A DNA stretch of 64,000 nucleotides from NCBI GenBank assembly GCA_030386875.1, contig CM059566.1:44366068-44430067 (forward strand), in the 5' to 3' direction. Every line of letters begins with the position of its first letter. The stretch's first letter is position 1. Made by a program: the position numbers and the translations under genes. Origin of the DNA: Morinoia aosen (lineage: Eukaryota > Arthropoda > Malacostraca > Amphipoda > Talitridae). The notes under the pieces are model-generated. The model did not search any database, was not told where the DNA came from, and worked only from the letters and a program-made list of their open reading frames with translations. Positions 1 to 12,698 of the stretch are shown one piece after another.

Positions 1-345
1 TACTAAATCCAACTTTTTTCAAGATTTCAAACAGCCTAACCCTATCTACTCTGTCATACGCCTTTTCAATATCCAGAAATGCGAAATAAACCTCTTATCT
101 TCCTTCTTTATTCGCATAAATATTTCATTCACTACAAACAGATACAGATCGTCTTTACCACGTCTATCCTGCCTGAAAGCATTTTGTTCTTCTCTCAAGA
201 CTCCTTATAGTTCTTCAATTAAATATTTCATTCTGTCGTTCAAAATACCACAAAAAATCTTACATACAGTGTGAGCCAGAGCAATATGTCGGTAATTTTC
301 AAGTTCTTTCTTACTCTTATGCCCATCCTCGTGCAATGCAATAGA
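1..345 (-). pseudogene. LINE (non-LTR) reverse transcriptase fragment, decayed
   Basis: Reading the minus strand gives a recognisable non-LTR reverse-transcriptase segment. It has an NYRHIAL-like block (family consensus NYRGISL), then KIF..ILNDRMKYLIEEL, EEQNAFRQ and, after a frame change, AFLDIEKAYDRVDR, which is RT motif A with its catalytic Asp. A stop follows EEL and the frame shifts near position 100, so it cannot code. It runs off the left edge of the window. The family order of motifs makes the RT assignment firm; the clade is not determined. Confidence 0.75.
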
Positions 346-2285
346 AGTACATTACACATGTACAAACAGAGATTCGTTTTGCTGGCTATGGTGAAGAAAG
401 AGTGGCCTCAATCACTTGGCCACGAGGACCAAAATATTTTCATAGCCATCCTTTAATTGATGATATTTAACCACATCAAAGCAAGTGCATTTAGTGTTAA
501 ATATTTAAAAACATTTATTCTGAAAGCCGGATATTTTACGATACAGTAATCACAGAGAGTTTAAATTATTTCTGAAAACTTAACATCGACAATTTTACGA
601 AATCCTTACTTCGATAGTATTCAATGGATCATATTAAATGCTTACCAGCTGCTCAACATGTATCTATATTCTTCAAAAAATTGTAATCATTTCGCCAGTG
701 ACTGCAGTAGAAGATATTACTTTCAATAAAAAATTTCAGCATTTAGGAATGAGAAAATTTGAATTTCTTTATTGTCTATTCATTTATTACGTGCACCTTC
801 TAGCACAAAATTCAATCATATTACAAACTTAAATGTAAAAAAAAATATGTAGACCAGTTTCCGTAATTTTTTGGAATTCTTGTGCAGTTGAACAGGATCT
901 GTTTGCTCTGGAATGTAGTGAGTATGAGCAAGAGAGAGAGAGAGAATTTCATGAATGTGGTGTTTGAGCAGTACGGAAAGAATGAGTGGCATGCCAGATG
1001 TGCTGAAGATGATTGTGGTATGAGCTGTATTGTTGGATTGGATCAGGAGTGTAATTTGAGCATCATTGAACCTATGAAAGTTTTTCTTGTACGTACCTGG
1101 ATTAAAAGACAATGACTGGTATGAGCCAGTCATTTAAAGTGGGCTGTATTGACCCACCATGCCTAAGGATGGTGTCTTGCCGTACTGGTTATCCCAGTGA
1201 TGCCGTCTAATGGCAGCTGTGACAAGTATTTGTGGATCCTGAGTAGTTTATTGGACAAGTCTGGTACACAGACGCTGAACCCTTTGTGTGAATATTGTGA
1301 GTATTGAGGAGGGAATTGTAGGCCGTTACAAAGGCCCCGATGCTGTCGGCCCTCAATTTCAAGTTCAAGTTCACGAAAATTCCATTATTCTTATTATTCT
1401 GTAACTATTCAGATTTATTGTTTTGTTAATAAGAGTGCAGTTTTTCGACCACAAATCGAACAACTTTAGACCACATATTTTCTCGAAAGATGCCAAGTGT
1501 TTTCTAAACTATGCCTTATACATTGAAGCTGCATGATAATTTGGACATGAAGCCAATAAACTATTGTGTTCGCTCATATTTGAAAGAAAGAAAAACCATT
1601 TATCTTCAATAAAATTGGTACATGAAATGTGAAAAATTTTGTTTTAAAACATCTTAACTTTAAAATTCTCAGTTGACATTCACACATGGGTATCGTAATA
1701 CCCATGGCAATTGTCGAAATGGCTCAGAGAAATGCCCACCAAAAAATACGTTCCCTCAGTTGCGTTAATATGATTTTGGCAATGCTTATTAATGCAAGTA
1801 ACTAAGAAACATTATCCTGATAAGCCATTGTTAAAAAAATTTCGTTCGTGCACACCTATTTTGAATTATGTGCGTAGGAACTAGTGATTTGAGGGATTAA
1901 TGTTAAAAGTTAATTAGTTGGGCAGATTTAATTTATTCTGCGTCAAAGATTATTAGGTCAACATTCGGAACAATTTTTTTCACTTCTACGTATCAACTAG
2001 TGCCAAATAGCGAGCTCGGAGGGAATAAAATATTTTACCATAACCCAAAATTTATGATATTTCCTACGCTAATAATACTAGCACGAAGGAGTTCACCAGA
2101 GTCTAAAACATGAGAAGGATCTGCAACATGATATCTGCAACACAAGTGGGGCAATACGAAAAGTTAACTACCTAAATAGTGTTGTCATTTTAACAAACAT
2201 CGGCATCTTAGGGATGCTTTATTTCCAATCAAGCCTGATACATATGATCTTGAGCATTGGTTTTTCAAATGTCTTATAACTAACA
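346..2285. other. intergenic, no supported gene
   Basis: AT-rich DNA with only short chance ORFs on both strands. I see no domain, no repeat unit and no RNA gene. A G-rich patch at about 880-1370 is less AT-rich than its surroundings but encodes nothing recognisable. Confidence 0.6.
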
Positions 2286-2295
2286 CTATATATAG

Positions 2296-2478
2296 GACAC
2301 CATGACGGTTCCCCCGTAAAGCCGGTCACCATTTCCGACACCTAGCTGGGTTGAGTGGGGTATTGTGCTTGAGCTTTCCCTTATACCCAACGGGGAAAAT
2401 CGCAGCGCCAGCGCCGGGATACGAACCCTCGTCTCCAACATACAAGGCCCATCCCTTAACCACTGTGCCACGGCGAGC
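2296..2478 (-). repeat. tRNA-derived SINE
   Basis: The minus strand starts with a tRNA-like head. A box A match (TGGCACAGTGG, plus-strand 2460-2470) is followed about 33 nt later by a box B match (GGTTCGTATCC, plus-strand 2417-2427), the RNA polymerase III promoter pair of tRNA genes. The cloverleaf is degenerate and is followed by about 110 bp of non-tRNA body, so this reads as a SINE and not a functional tRNA gene. The 3' boundary and target-site duplication are uncertain. Confidence 0.55.
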
Positions 2479-2541
2479 ATAATATGTCATAATATACTCA
2501 CGAGCGTAAGAAACAACAAATTGCCACAACACGACTAACAA

Positions 2542-3290
2542 AACTATTTTAGTACAGGAATAAGAAGATAAAACACTGATGTTCTATAAAGTTATTACAT
2601 GAAAGGAATTACGTCACCATTTAAAATATTTCCATATGAAAGGTCATTAGTGGATATACATAGATGGGCGCCATGAGTGCCCAGATTTATTCTTGTACAA
2701 AAGACTAAAAGAAAAAAGTATGAAAATTTATCCCCTACCTAGTTAGTTGAAGTTTAATAATGTTTATTTATGAATGCACTAGAAGTAAATTAAGAACTCC
2801 ACACAGTAGTGGTTCATTTCCAGAGGACACTCATTTTGTCTACCTCTCATTGCTATACTATATTGCCTCCTAAAACTTTAAGTTCCAGTTTAAAGCTCAA
2901 AATTTTTATAACTCCAAACAATTCAAAATTTTTTGGCAAGAGGAAGGAGAAACGAAACTTTTTTTACCACCACAGTATTTGATAAGTTATTCTGAAAACA
3001 TATTTTGACAGAGCTCTCATTCTGAGATACAGCATCTAAAAAAATGAAATTCGTCATGAGTAATTCAAGTGTTTGTCGTTTTACCACAGACGTGACGAGT
3101 GTTAGTGATAATGAGTTACAGCTAGCCACATCCATTTAGTGGCGTACATTTTGATAATTTATTTAAGTCGTTTTCATAAGTCTGTGGCCCTTCGCCTAAT
3201 AGGCGTTTACGTCGGAACTAGATTTGCTGTTTAAATGACAAATGCATTGAATGTTCACTTTGCCTTTTTCAGTCTAGCAGTGATACAATG
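2542..3290. other. intergenic, nothing recognised
   Basis: AT-rich stretch between the SINE and the 76-bp minisatellite. Only short unsupported ORFs are present. Confidence 0.5.
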
Positions 3291-3294
3291 TGTT

Positions 3295-3598
3295 GTTGAA
3301 CGGCGATCCAATGACTCCCGATGTCGCTACCACTAATGTAACTAGTGTTTCCGAGCAGCATCGCACATTGATTGAACGACGATCCAATGACTCCCGATGT
3401 CGCTACCACTAATGTAACTAGTGTTTCCGAGCAGCATCGCACATTGATTGAACGACGATCCAATGACTCCCGATGTCGCTACCACTAATGTAACTAGTGT
3501 TTCCGAGCAGCATCGCACATTGATTGAACGACGATCCAATGACTCCCGATGCCGCTACCAGTAATGTAACTAGTGTTTCCGAGCAGCATCGCACATTG
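3295..3598. repeat. 76-bp minisatellite, about 4 copies
   Basis: Four direct copies of a 76-bp unit; the marker ACTCCCGATG recurs at about 3313, 3389, 3465 and 3541. The copies are nearly identical, with a few substitutions in the last one. The serial minus-strand ORFs over it are artefacts of the repetition. Confidence 0.9.
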
Positions 3599-3599
3599 G

Positions 3600-6217
3600 G
3601 AACACCTAGTGTAAATGGCTTGTATGGACGTTCAGGTGTCTTGGAAAACATTAGATTAAGAAAACACTATAAAACACACAAGATATTTTGACAGCTGTAA
3701 ATTGAATGCAGTCCAAAGCAAAATCTTTAACAACTCTGCGCATGGATCGCAATTTTTTTTACCTACAGGAGGTAAGAACGAGGTACCTTACTCTCCCCAC
3801 CCCTCCTTCTCCACCTAAATACACTCATTTTGATTCAAAAGGTCATATCCATATTATTCCATTTGAAATTTTAAATAATTCTCAGTTTGGAGCGTAAAAC
3901 TTTCTTTCAGTGTACACAGAGCACACAATTTTTTGTTTGTGGTGGAGGGGGCACGCTAATCGCCCCTTAATTATGCCAAAGTATTCAATTTATTTTCCTC
4001 GAAACCCGCATTTTGTCCCAGATCTTATTTATGAGGTATTGCACTCTAAAAATACATTAGTCTCAATTTAAACCTTAAACTTTTTATTGGTGCTCAAATA
4101 ACTCAGAAATATTTTGGTTCAAGGAGAGACAATTAACGAATCTCCTATTACCCTCGAGGAAATGAGTAATTAGATCAGTAGAAATTGGAAGACGGCACCG
4201 GCGCGAAGATGTAGAACAAGCGAACTAACTTCATCAGCTCAGTGTAATATATGCATAGAAGCGTAATGTAGATCTGAATTCTTGAGCCGGCATATCAATA
4301 AACTATGGTGCAGAAATTTATGTTCGATCTTAGTGAACGGGTGTAGGCAATAAATCAAATGAACTCAAATAGTAATGAGACACTTTTTTGCTAATATAGT
4401 AATTCTTAATGCATAACCCGCGCGGACCAATAACAATACAAGTTTCAACATCCTTTTTTATAAATGTACTTTTTGCTCAAGAAATCCCATTATCTACGAA
4501 TTTTTCTTCCGAAACAGCGCAGATATCTCCAGCCCAATAACTGAGTATGAAGAAGCCTTAATTGATAGCATAATTTAAACATCTTGTTTGCAATTATTAC
4601 AGGGCAGGTAAGAACGTCTGAGGCACGTGGAAGAAAAAATTACTAATGGAGCGGCGACGTACGTATCTGTCAAGCCTGTCTGAGAGCGACATGTCTGTCT
4701 GTTGTTGTCTGTCTCTCCTATGTGTGGTGCGGCGCGGTGCGTCTCTCTGAGGGCGATGTGTCTGTGTCCTACGGGTTGCGTTTCTGTCTGTCAGTCATAT
4801 GGGTGAGTAGGGTGACGTGTCTGTCCGTCTGTCCTATGGGTGGTGCGTCCATCTGTCCGTCCTGTCCTACCTATATGGGCGACGTGTCTCGTCTGTCTGT
4901 CGGTCCGTGCCGCGCAACACTGCCGTACAATTATTGGTATCCGGACGAACAGGACCTCATAGTCGATGTAGAGACGATCTCTTCTTGAGAGTTAATCAAG
5001 CCATCATCAGTTGCGTCAAAATGAATGATAACTCAAGACCCCTTAAATTTTGTAGCATGTGATGTATGGATACGTTTTAAAGTTTAACTAATGCAAGCCG
5101 TGTATTTGTATCTATTAATTTCTTCATGCACGGTAACAAAAAATGGCGGATTAAGAAAAAAATGAGCGAGAGAAAGAAAAAAGCAAGCAAGGTTTGAGGG
5201 ATCGCCGAGCGGTCTCTTCTGCCAACTACAACAGCACCTCATAACCCTACGCTCCCTACGTGCTCGACCAGTTTGGCTCCGTAGAAGTATCGTTTATGGC
5301 AACCTTAAAATGGTCGCTGATATAGCAAAATTGTACGCTATCACGCTTCAGCAAGACTGTCCTATATTCTTTCTACCTTCTTCTTCACTTTTTGGACAGT
5401 TTAGTAAACAGACACTTCAAACAAAAATGTTTATCCTCTCCGTTTTCTTATGTAAAATGTAAAAGAAAGTTGTTTTACCAGTCAATAAAATATTGAAAAA
5501 CACATTGTTTGAACTATTAGGCAAAAGGAGTCATTATTTGGGCGCAAATCCTTCTAAGAGAGCATACTTGTGACAGTGAGCCGTAATGACATTGTGCCCA
5601 TGACAAGCAAATGTAACTATATACCATAAAATCAACTCACAGAATTCGCGCAGGTTTAATTTTGACGTGTGGTTGCGATATTTTTTCCCTACTGATTTTC
5701 TCTTACGGAGAGGATTGTGTAGCCGTTTTTTAACTCTACTATCTAAATTTGTGTTCCTTTCCAGTTTGATTCAATTTTTTATCACTTTGATGAGTTCACT
5801 TTGTCGACTGAGACACTAAAATACTTAACCCGCCTTTTTTATTTTAAAGTAAATATGTACTAGGGCCTATGTTTATACAGTGCGAAAAAATGACTGTAAT
5901 GAATGACAGGAAATAGCATTAAGACGCGATCATCACGACAAATTTTAAAAAGAAAACCAAAAAATGTAGGAAAAATTTGTTGATATATGGAGTGAAATAA
6001 ACAACATAGTAGAAAGCAATGAAACACGTTAAATGATCGAAGAACTTGAAGATCTTTAAAATTTTAGTGTGTGTATTTTTTAAAATAAGTTTTGTACGTG
6101 GTACTATTTTCTTTGATGAAGATCCATTTCTGGAAAATTATAGAAGCATCACAGTATTTAAAAAAAAGTCGCGCAAGAATTGCTTAATTAAGAAGAACTA
6201 AATTGTAACTCTACTGA
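3600..6217. other. intergenic with a degenerate CTGT-rich patch
   Basis: No gene is supported. Around 4665-4920 the plus strand is rich in imperfect TCTGTCTG / TGTCTGTCC motifs, a degenerate simple-sequence patch that produces two overlapping meaningless ORFs. The rest is AT-rich and featureless up to the TGTT duplication that flanks gypsy element A. Confidence 0.5.
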
Positions 6218-6221
6218 TGTT

Positions 6222-8346
6222 TGTCGGGTTTTCTTTCGCCGTTGGGTAGTTTGAATGTAAATATTTTAGTTCTTGAACGGCCAAAAGAAAAACTCGAACG
6301 ATTTCTCGATAGTGATCTGGGAAAATTATGAGAGGGATAATGAAAAACGGTTTTGGACTCAGCTCGTTTCAGGTGGAGTTTATTGGAAGAGGAAACCAGG
6401 AGAACTGGCTTGGATCTTGATCTCGGAGAGCTTGTCTAGGTGGGCAATCCGTGCCGGAGGACCAGGCTGGCGTTGACGAAGGCCGTCACGCGATGGAGTA
6501 AGCAGGGTGAGTGAGTTGTATTTGGGAACTTGAATTAGGCAATTTGAGATAATTGAGCGAGGGTCAGTGACTTGGTTCAGGTAGAACTAATGACTCAAAT
6601 TAAGGTGAGGTGTGAGTGAGCAAGTTAATTTCGGCTCCTGTGAGCAGAAGCAAGTCGGCACATTAGTACATTAGCACCTTAACGGGAGCAAGTTAAGTTA
6701 CTGCTTATGTGAGAATAGCATTTAGCATGGCACTCAGGAAACCCAGGGAGATTCAAAACTGTGAGGGTTGTGTGTATGGCGATGATGTAGAGATCCTGCA
6801 CAGGAGTCCAAGACGCTGGATGAAACGTTCCAGGAGAGACATCAAAACATTCCACTACTGACAATCCAACATAATAATGACAACTCTTCCCACACGGAGA
6901 AATCCGAGAAACTCCCACAGGTTTGACTCCAGCTACTTTAGGATTCTCACTTTTGGCAAACTCAAAAGAGATAGGACAGATTTTTGGTTGACAGATTTTA
7001 TCAATAAATAAATTGTTTAATCACTAATGCCTCTGGCTTTAAAAATCTGAGTATTAGGTTTAAGAACTTCCGGTAATAAAGATCGTGATTCCTTACAGAG
7101 ACTACGGGCAAGTAAACACGAGAATATCGTGAAAATATCAAGTGACTGCACTTTTGAAAGCAGTAAAAACACATAAAAATCCTAAAGTTCATGGATATAA
7201 ATCCTACTAAAAAATCCTGGTGGATATCATTTGCAATAATAAAGGAATTAAGGAATAAGATATATCCCCAATGATAAAAGGAAAAGGAAAACCTAAGCGT
7301 TGATTTCACAGGCGGAAAATACGCGAAGAAGGAAAACACGAAAGCATGAAAATTCCGTGTGGCGATTTAGCCGGCGACTTTACGCGTCGGCCTCAGCCAG
7401 AGCCGCCAGCAATTTGCACACACTTAAGATAGGCAGATAGTAGTGGGTGTTTTGTCACAAGAATGCGATGAGTTAAATTAAATTTTATTGAAATGTTTTT
7501 ATTATTGAAATAAGTGCGGTATACGATAGGTTTCCATGAGTATGGAATTAAGAAATGAAATTCCAAAATTTATCAAGCATAGGCATGAATACTTTTCGTA
7601 ATTTAAACTACTGCAAGTCGGTTTGTAAAAAAAAAGAATAAATGCTACTATAACACATGCCTATGGTATTTATAATCACAGAGTAGTGACAAGAAACGAC
7701 GGTATGAGGTTCCGCCATTGAACAAAGCGCTATCGGCAACGAAAAACCGGCATGCTATTATCGTAAAGAGAAGGAACGAACATGATTATGCTTTGATAAT
7801 AAAATCGTGACACGGAAATGCAATGCACATTTGACGCAATATTTTTACGCTAAGTCACGTTGAGAAAAAGACAAACAAAGCACTGAATGAAAAAAAACAT
7901 GCTACATCACAATTTACACGCATACTACGTATCGTAACACTCTGCACTGTCAACGATTAATACTCACTGAACACGAAGAAAAACACGATTATATTCTAAC
8001 ATTGATTACTCACGAGAACGAAGAAAGAACACGATTATTTTCTAACACTTTTAAACTCACGAGAATTTGCTGTAACACCGCTAGTAGGACGCCAAAGTAA
8101 GAGTGGCTTTTCGAAAGAAGAGACGCGCAACTGCGCAGTGTTGCCACCAGAGGGCTCCTCTCTTGAAAAATGTCAAGTGTTATTTTTATTATTTCATGCA
8201 TTTACACAAAAACTTCAATGATTACGAATTAGAAGTAGAAAATAATTAATAATAAATTAGAGTAAGATTTTTAATGCTACTAATTAATTTATTTAAGTAT
8301 GAATGGCAAATTTATAATTTTTACGCTTATGTAGCGGTATGCTACA
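6222..8346 (-). repeat. 3' LTR of gypsy A
   Basis: It begins TGTAGC and ends CCCGACA in element orientation (TG...CA). At 2125 bp it is over twice the length of the LTRs of elements B and C because of an extra U3 module. An AATAAA poly(A) signal lies in the U5-proximal third (plus-strand about 6377-6382). ORFs inside it (for example 7001-7339) recur in both LTRs and resemble no protein. Confidence 0.95.
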
Positions 8347-8360
8347 TTACCCCCCAAGGC
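8347..8360 (-). other. polypurine tract of gypsy A
   Basis: The element strand reads CCTTGGGGGGTAA immediately before the 3' LTR. The same tract abuts the 3' LTR in copies B (20429-20441) and C (38395-38408). It is the expected plus-strand primer. Confidence 0.8.
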
Positions 8361-8387
8361 GCAGACCGAAAGGTCCACCCGCTGCAA

Positions 8388-11300
8388 TCATCTGTAGCGG
8401 GAAGGAGGGCGAACTACACGACCCTGCCGAGTTCGGCAATTGGCAAATGATACTGAGCGGGGAAGTTTCACCAAACGGGTCTGCAAGTTTAGATCGGCAA
8501 GAGTCCTAGGAACAGGAGTTACTGCAGCGGGCTCGTCTGGTCTCTCCAGACTTGTCGCTGTGTCAGTAAGAGGACTAGAGTTAGAATCTACGACAGGGTT
8601 AGAGATAGGGTTTGAATGTACAGGCACATAGAAAGGATTACACTCAAGTTGACTAGGCAATAATGCAGCCAACTGAGGAAGCTGAGATGGTAGATATGAT
8701 CGAGTCTCAGTGGGAAAGGAAATCTGCGGAGAAGATGATGAGTTATAAGTTACACTATGATCAGAAGTATATGCGACTTTTAATCGATCAATGCTCACAG
8801 GGTCGTGTGAGCCGAATCTTTTGAGAATGAAATATTTTTGCTTGCGTTTAAGTACTTTGAATGGGCCATCATAAGGGCGCGTGAGGGTAGGTTTTATAGC
8901 GTCATTGCGGACATACACATGTGTGCAGTCTTGCAGGGCAGAATCCAGTCTGTCCTGAGTCTGAGGCATTCGTGGAGCCACATACTTGATCTTTCTCATG
9001 CAATCCTTGAGACAGGTTACATAAGCGGAACGGTCAGCGGATGAAAATTCAGGCAAAGGTTTTTGGGTCAACAATGTCGCCGGGGAGACGAAGCGTTTTC
9101 CCGTACAACATTTCAGCCGCTGTGCACTGCTGATCTTGTCTGTGTAAATTTCGAATGCTAAGTAGTACTACTGGAAGTCTATCGGTCCAATCGTGACTGC
9201 AATTAAGGCAGCGCAATGCAACCTTGAGGTCTCTGTGGACTCTCTCAATAAGTCCATTTGACTGCGGATGATACGCTGTAGTTGATGTATTTGCGCACCC
9301 TAAGGCGGTGCTAAGCTCACTCCAGAATTTGGAGGTGAATTGTGATCCCCGGTCATGTGTGACACTTAAGGGAACCCCGAATCTGGAGATCCAGTTGGAC
9401 ATGAAGGCGCGAGCTACAGTCTCAGTTTGGATATCAGGAAGAGGAACAGCCTCAACCCAACGTGTGAACCTATCAATGATGGTCAACAAATAAGAATAAC
9501 CGCGCGATAAAAATAAGGGACCCACCAAATCTAGGTGTACAGAGTCAAACTTGTGACCTGTGAATGCACAACTCTGCAGCGCCGCACGATTATGTTTCAC
9601 CACCTTACTACTCTGACACGCATGGCAATTTTGCACAATTTGCTTGACCTCCTTACGCATCGCTGGCCAGACGTAACGATCAGAAATCAAACGCAATGTA
9701 CGGTTAATACCAGGGTGGGAGAGGGAATGGTAGTGGAGGACAGCTACTCTGCGGAGCGTCGCATGAAGGTACAAACGAGAAAGTCGCTCGGCATCACGGT
9801 ACACGCCGTCAACCAAGGTTAGTTTTGGAGGGAAAGTGTTAGAAGGTTTGAGAAGGTCCTGAAGTTCAGGATCCTCCTTCTGCGCGCTTGCTATGTTGCC
9901 GAAGGTGATTTCACCTCTAGTTTGGACAGAATTAATTCGGGAGAGACAATCGGCAACGGTATTGTCTAGTCCCTTAATGTAACGGATGTCAGTGGTAAAC
10001 TGACTTATAAACGACAAGTGTCGAGCTTCCCTAGGGGAATGTCTTTCAGAAGGCATTTTGATCGCTGAGGTCAGAGGTTTGTGATCGGTGTAGATCACAA
10101 ACTCCCTCGCCTCTAGAGCATAGCGAAAGTGTCTCACAGATAAGTAGGTAGCAAGAAGTTCCCTACCGAACGCGCTATAACCACGTTCAGTGGGCGACTG
10201 CTTTTTGGAAAAGAAAGCAAGAGGAGAGATATTAGTACCTACTTGTTGTTGCAACACAGCACCTACGGCGGTACTGGATGCGTCCACAACGAGGCTGAAA
10301 TCAGCGTTAGCAATAGGGTAAGATAATTCAGTCGCGGAAGCTAACTTGTGTTTGATAGTATCAAAAGCTTTGCGCGCTTCTTCCGTCCATTTTAACTCAA
10401 TAGATTTGCCTTTTCGTTTCGGTTCGAGGAGGTCAGACAAAGGCGCTAAAGTTTGAGCACAGTTGCGTATGAAACGATGGTAGAAGTTAACAGAACCTAG
10501 GAACCTTCTGAGTTCCTTCTGGGTCTGTGGAAGAGGAAAGTTTTTGATCACTTCTACTTTGGAAGGCAAAGGTTTTAGACCTAGGCTAGAGATTTCATGA
10601 CCTAAGTAAATCAGTGATGGCTTTCCGAGCTCACATTTTGCGGGATTTACGAGGAGTCCATTGTCGGACAATCTTTGAAAAACGACCCGAAGATGGTCTT
10701 TGTGCAACTCTGGGGTTGTGGACGCCACTAGGATGTCGTCTAGGTAGACATAAGCGAAAGTGAGATCAGAGAAAATTTCAGCCATGTGCCTTTGGAACGT
10801 CTGAGGAGCGTTCCTCAAGCCATATGGCATCTTTAAGAATTCGAAGAGACCAAACGGAGTGATTACCGCGGTCTTAGGAATCGCAGACTCATCCAAGGGA
10901 ATTTGATGGAAGGCAGACTGCAGGTCTATCTTAGAGAAAATTTGTGCTCCCTCTAAATTTGCACTAAAATCGTGAAGGTAGGGGATAGGATATCGATCAG
11001 GTAAAGTAACGGCATTCAACCTGCGGAAATCCCCGCACGGTCTGAATTCACCGTTAGCCTTGGGTACTAGCAAAAGAGGGCTAGCCCAAGGGCTTTTGGA
11101 GGTGCGGATGATGCCATCTTCGAGCATGCGCGCAAATTCTTTCTTAGCTAACGCCAATCGATCAGGCGGCAGTCGCCTAGCACGTGAGAAAACTGGCGGA
11201 CCTTGCGTCTCTATGAAGTGCTTTGTGCATGTTTGCATGTTGTTAGAAGCTAAATTAGGGTTTGTTAATGCTGGGAAATTTTTAAGTTTTTGTTCAAACA

Positions 11301-11751
11301 TGCACTCCTCCTTGAAAGCAATCGAGAAGGAATGCAAGACATTAGCTCTAGTTATGCTACAAGCGGGAATTGAGATCTGTGTCTCCTCGTCCCTAATACA
11401 CCGATTCTTAACGTCTACAACTATGCCAAACTTGGCTAGAAAGTCAGCACCAATTATTGGTTCTTGAACATCAGCTATCATGAAGGTAAAGCAGAATTTT
11501 CTCCTCAATCCCAGACCGCACTCTAAATTTCTCTCACCGTAACAAGGTATTGGCGTGCCGTTTGCGGCGCGTAATGTCGCCAACGATGGGTTGTTTTTGT
11601 CTTTTGCTGTGGCTGGGATAATTGACACACTGGACCCAGTGTCGATTAAAAATCGATACTTGGTGACGGGATCGAGAATAGTAAGGAGGCGAGTAGTCTG
11701 GGAATGAGGCAACGCAGTACTCGCTACTATGCGTCGCTGTTGGCGTTTCCC
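8388..11751 (-). CDS. pol: gypsy A pol polyprotein (PR-RT-RH-IN), one frameshift
   Basis: Pol is in the -1 frame relative to gag and is read from the GGGAAAC site at 11745-11751. Domains in order: aspartic protease (LIDTGSS), reverse transcriptase (VYLDDIL), RNase H (VVDASSTAVGAV, YTDHKPL), integrase HHCC (H..H..CHAC), the DDE core (DLVGP; THDRGSQF; HPQSNGLIERVH) and a C-terminal GPF-type module (RPYDGPFKVL). It ends in an Arg-rich tail. A run of five A in element sense (plus-strand 9060-9064) replaces four in copies B and C and shifts the frame after DIVDPK. This splits it into an 887-codon front and a 228-codon tail. Otherwise it appears uninterrupted, so this copy may be defective only by one base or by a sequencing error. 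Confidence 0.92.
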
Positions 11752-12698
11752 GAAGTCATTTCGGTATAACGAGGACAGTATCTAGAGGCGCATTTGCGAG
11801 CTTGGTCACCAAATTTCATGTGGTACCAGCATAAATTGCTACTAGCATCACGAGAGCGCGACCTGAAGCGGCGGTCTTGATTTGACCTATCATAAGATCT
11901 ACCTCTATCAAAGCGTTGAGGAGGAGGAGAAGGATAGTTAGAGTGATAGTCATAGGGATAGTCGTAGGCATTTTGGTGGCTTTGGAATCTCGCTGGGCCT
12001 TGCTGAATGTGAGCCACACTCTGACCTATTTGAAAATTTTGGAGAGCTTGCTTTATTTCAGCGATGTCCTGCTGCATCTTATCTATTGTGGCTGAGGATT
12101 GATTTTGCGCCGTATTTGACGGGCTAAAATTTGTAGCTGCTACATTCAGGGAAGCAACTTGTGGTTCTCGTGGCAAATTAATATTTCGGATCACCGTCTC
12201 TGCGGCTTCCGCTAATTTTTCTAACGTTTGCTCGGGCCCTGCTAAGGATAGAAATGGACGAACGTTCGGAGGAAGCTTAGTCATGAAAACTTCCTTCAGA
12301 AATCCCTCAGCTACGGCAACACCCGTAGCGAGTTTCCGCAGTTCTTTCACTAGCGAAGTGGGTGAGAAAGAGACAGAGACAGATGGAATCGCTGAGGCAT
12401 CTACAAGACTTCGGAATTTGTCCGCATCGGACATCTGAAGCCTTGCCAAAATTTTGCCTTTCAAGATTCCGTAAGGATTGAGAGGTGGAGGGTTTTCTAA
12501 AATTTCGTTTGAGTCATTTAATAGTTTTGTGGGCGCGGCGCTCACAAGAGCATAGAATTTGTCTATGTCATTATTTATCCTATGATACCCAAACACGGCT
12601 TCACACTGTTGAAACCAGGTGTGAGCGTCCTCCGGAATAAAGGGCGGGAGCCTAATGGGATTTGTGGGGGCTCGATCTTCATTATCTGATTCAGTCAT
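11727..12698 (-). CDS. gag: gypsy A Gag
   Basis: Capsid/nucleocapsid polyprotein of about 323 residues. I chose the ATG at 12698 (MTESDNEDR) because it matches the ATG of copy C and is preceded by non-coding leader. The N-terminal half is a capsid-like helical region. The C-terminal part is basic and Tyr/Pro/Arg-rich, with SRSRD and a CHCC knuckle (CWYH...KC....C). It overlaps pol by about 25 nt; the stop lies inside the predicted frameshift pseudoknot. No break is seen. Confidence 0.92.
   Translation of the reverse strand: MTESDNEDRAPTNPIRLPPFIPEDAHTWFQQCEAVFGYHRINNDIDKFYALVSAAPTKLLNDSNEILENPPPLNPYGILKGKILARLQMSDADKFRSLVDASAIPSVSVSFSPTSLVKELRKLATGVAVAEGFLKEVFMTKLPPNVRPFLSLAGPEQTLEKLAEAAETVIRNINLPREPQVASLNVAATNFSPSNTAQNQSSATIDKMQQDIAEIKQALQNFQIGQSVAHIQQGPARFQSHQNAYDYPYDYHSNYPSPPPQRFDRGRSYDRSNQDRRFRSRSRDASSNLCWYHMKFGDQARKCASRYCPRYTEMTSGNANSDA
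11745..11751 (-). promoter_or_regulatory. -1 ribosomal frameshift slippery site (GGGAAAC), gypsy A
   Basis: In gag frame the heptamer parses G GGA AAC, the canonical X XXY YYZ. A 7-nt spacer leads to an 8-bp stem (GCGACGCA/TGCGTTGC, one G-U pair). Its loop segment GCGAGTA is complementary to TACTCGC downstream, which predicts an H-type pseudoknot. Confidence 0.75.

Noticed and set aside
2405-2478. Functional tRNA gene
   Set aside because: Box A and box B match, but the stems do not form a proper cloverleaf and a non-tRNA body follows, so SINE is the better call.
3269-3651. Serial overlapping minus-strand ORFs
   Set aside because: Artefact of the 76-bp tandem repeat.
4722-5062. Cys/Ser-rich ORFs
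   Set aside because: They come from degenerate CTGT-rich simple sequence; two overlapping frames look equally protein-like and neither is homologous to anything known to me.
6679-7339. ORFs within LTR A (repeated at 13737-14397)
   Set aside because: They are identical in both LTRs because the LTRs are identical. No protein similarity and no start context.
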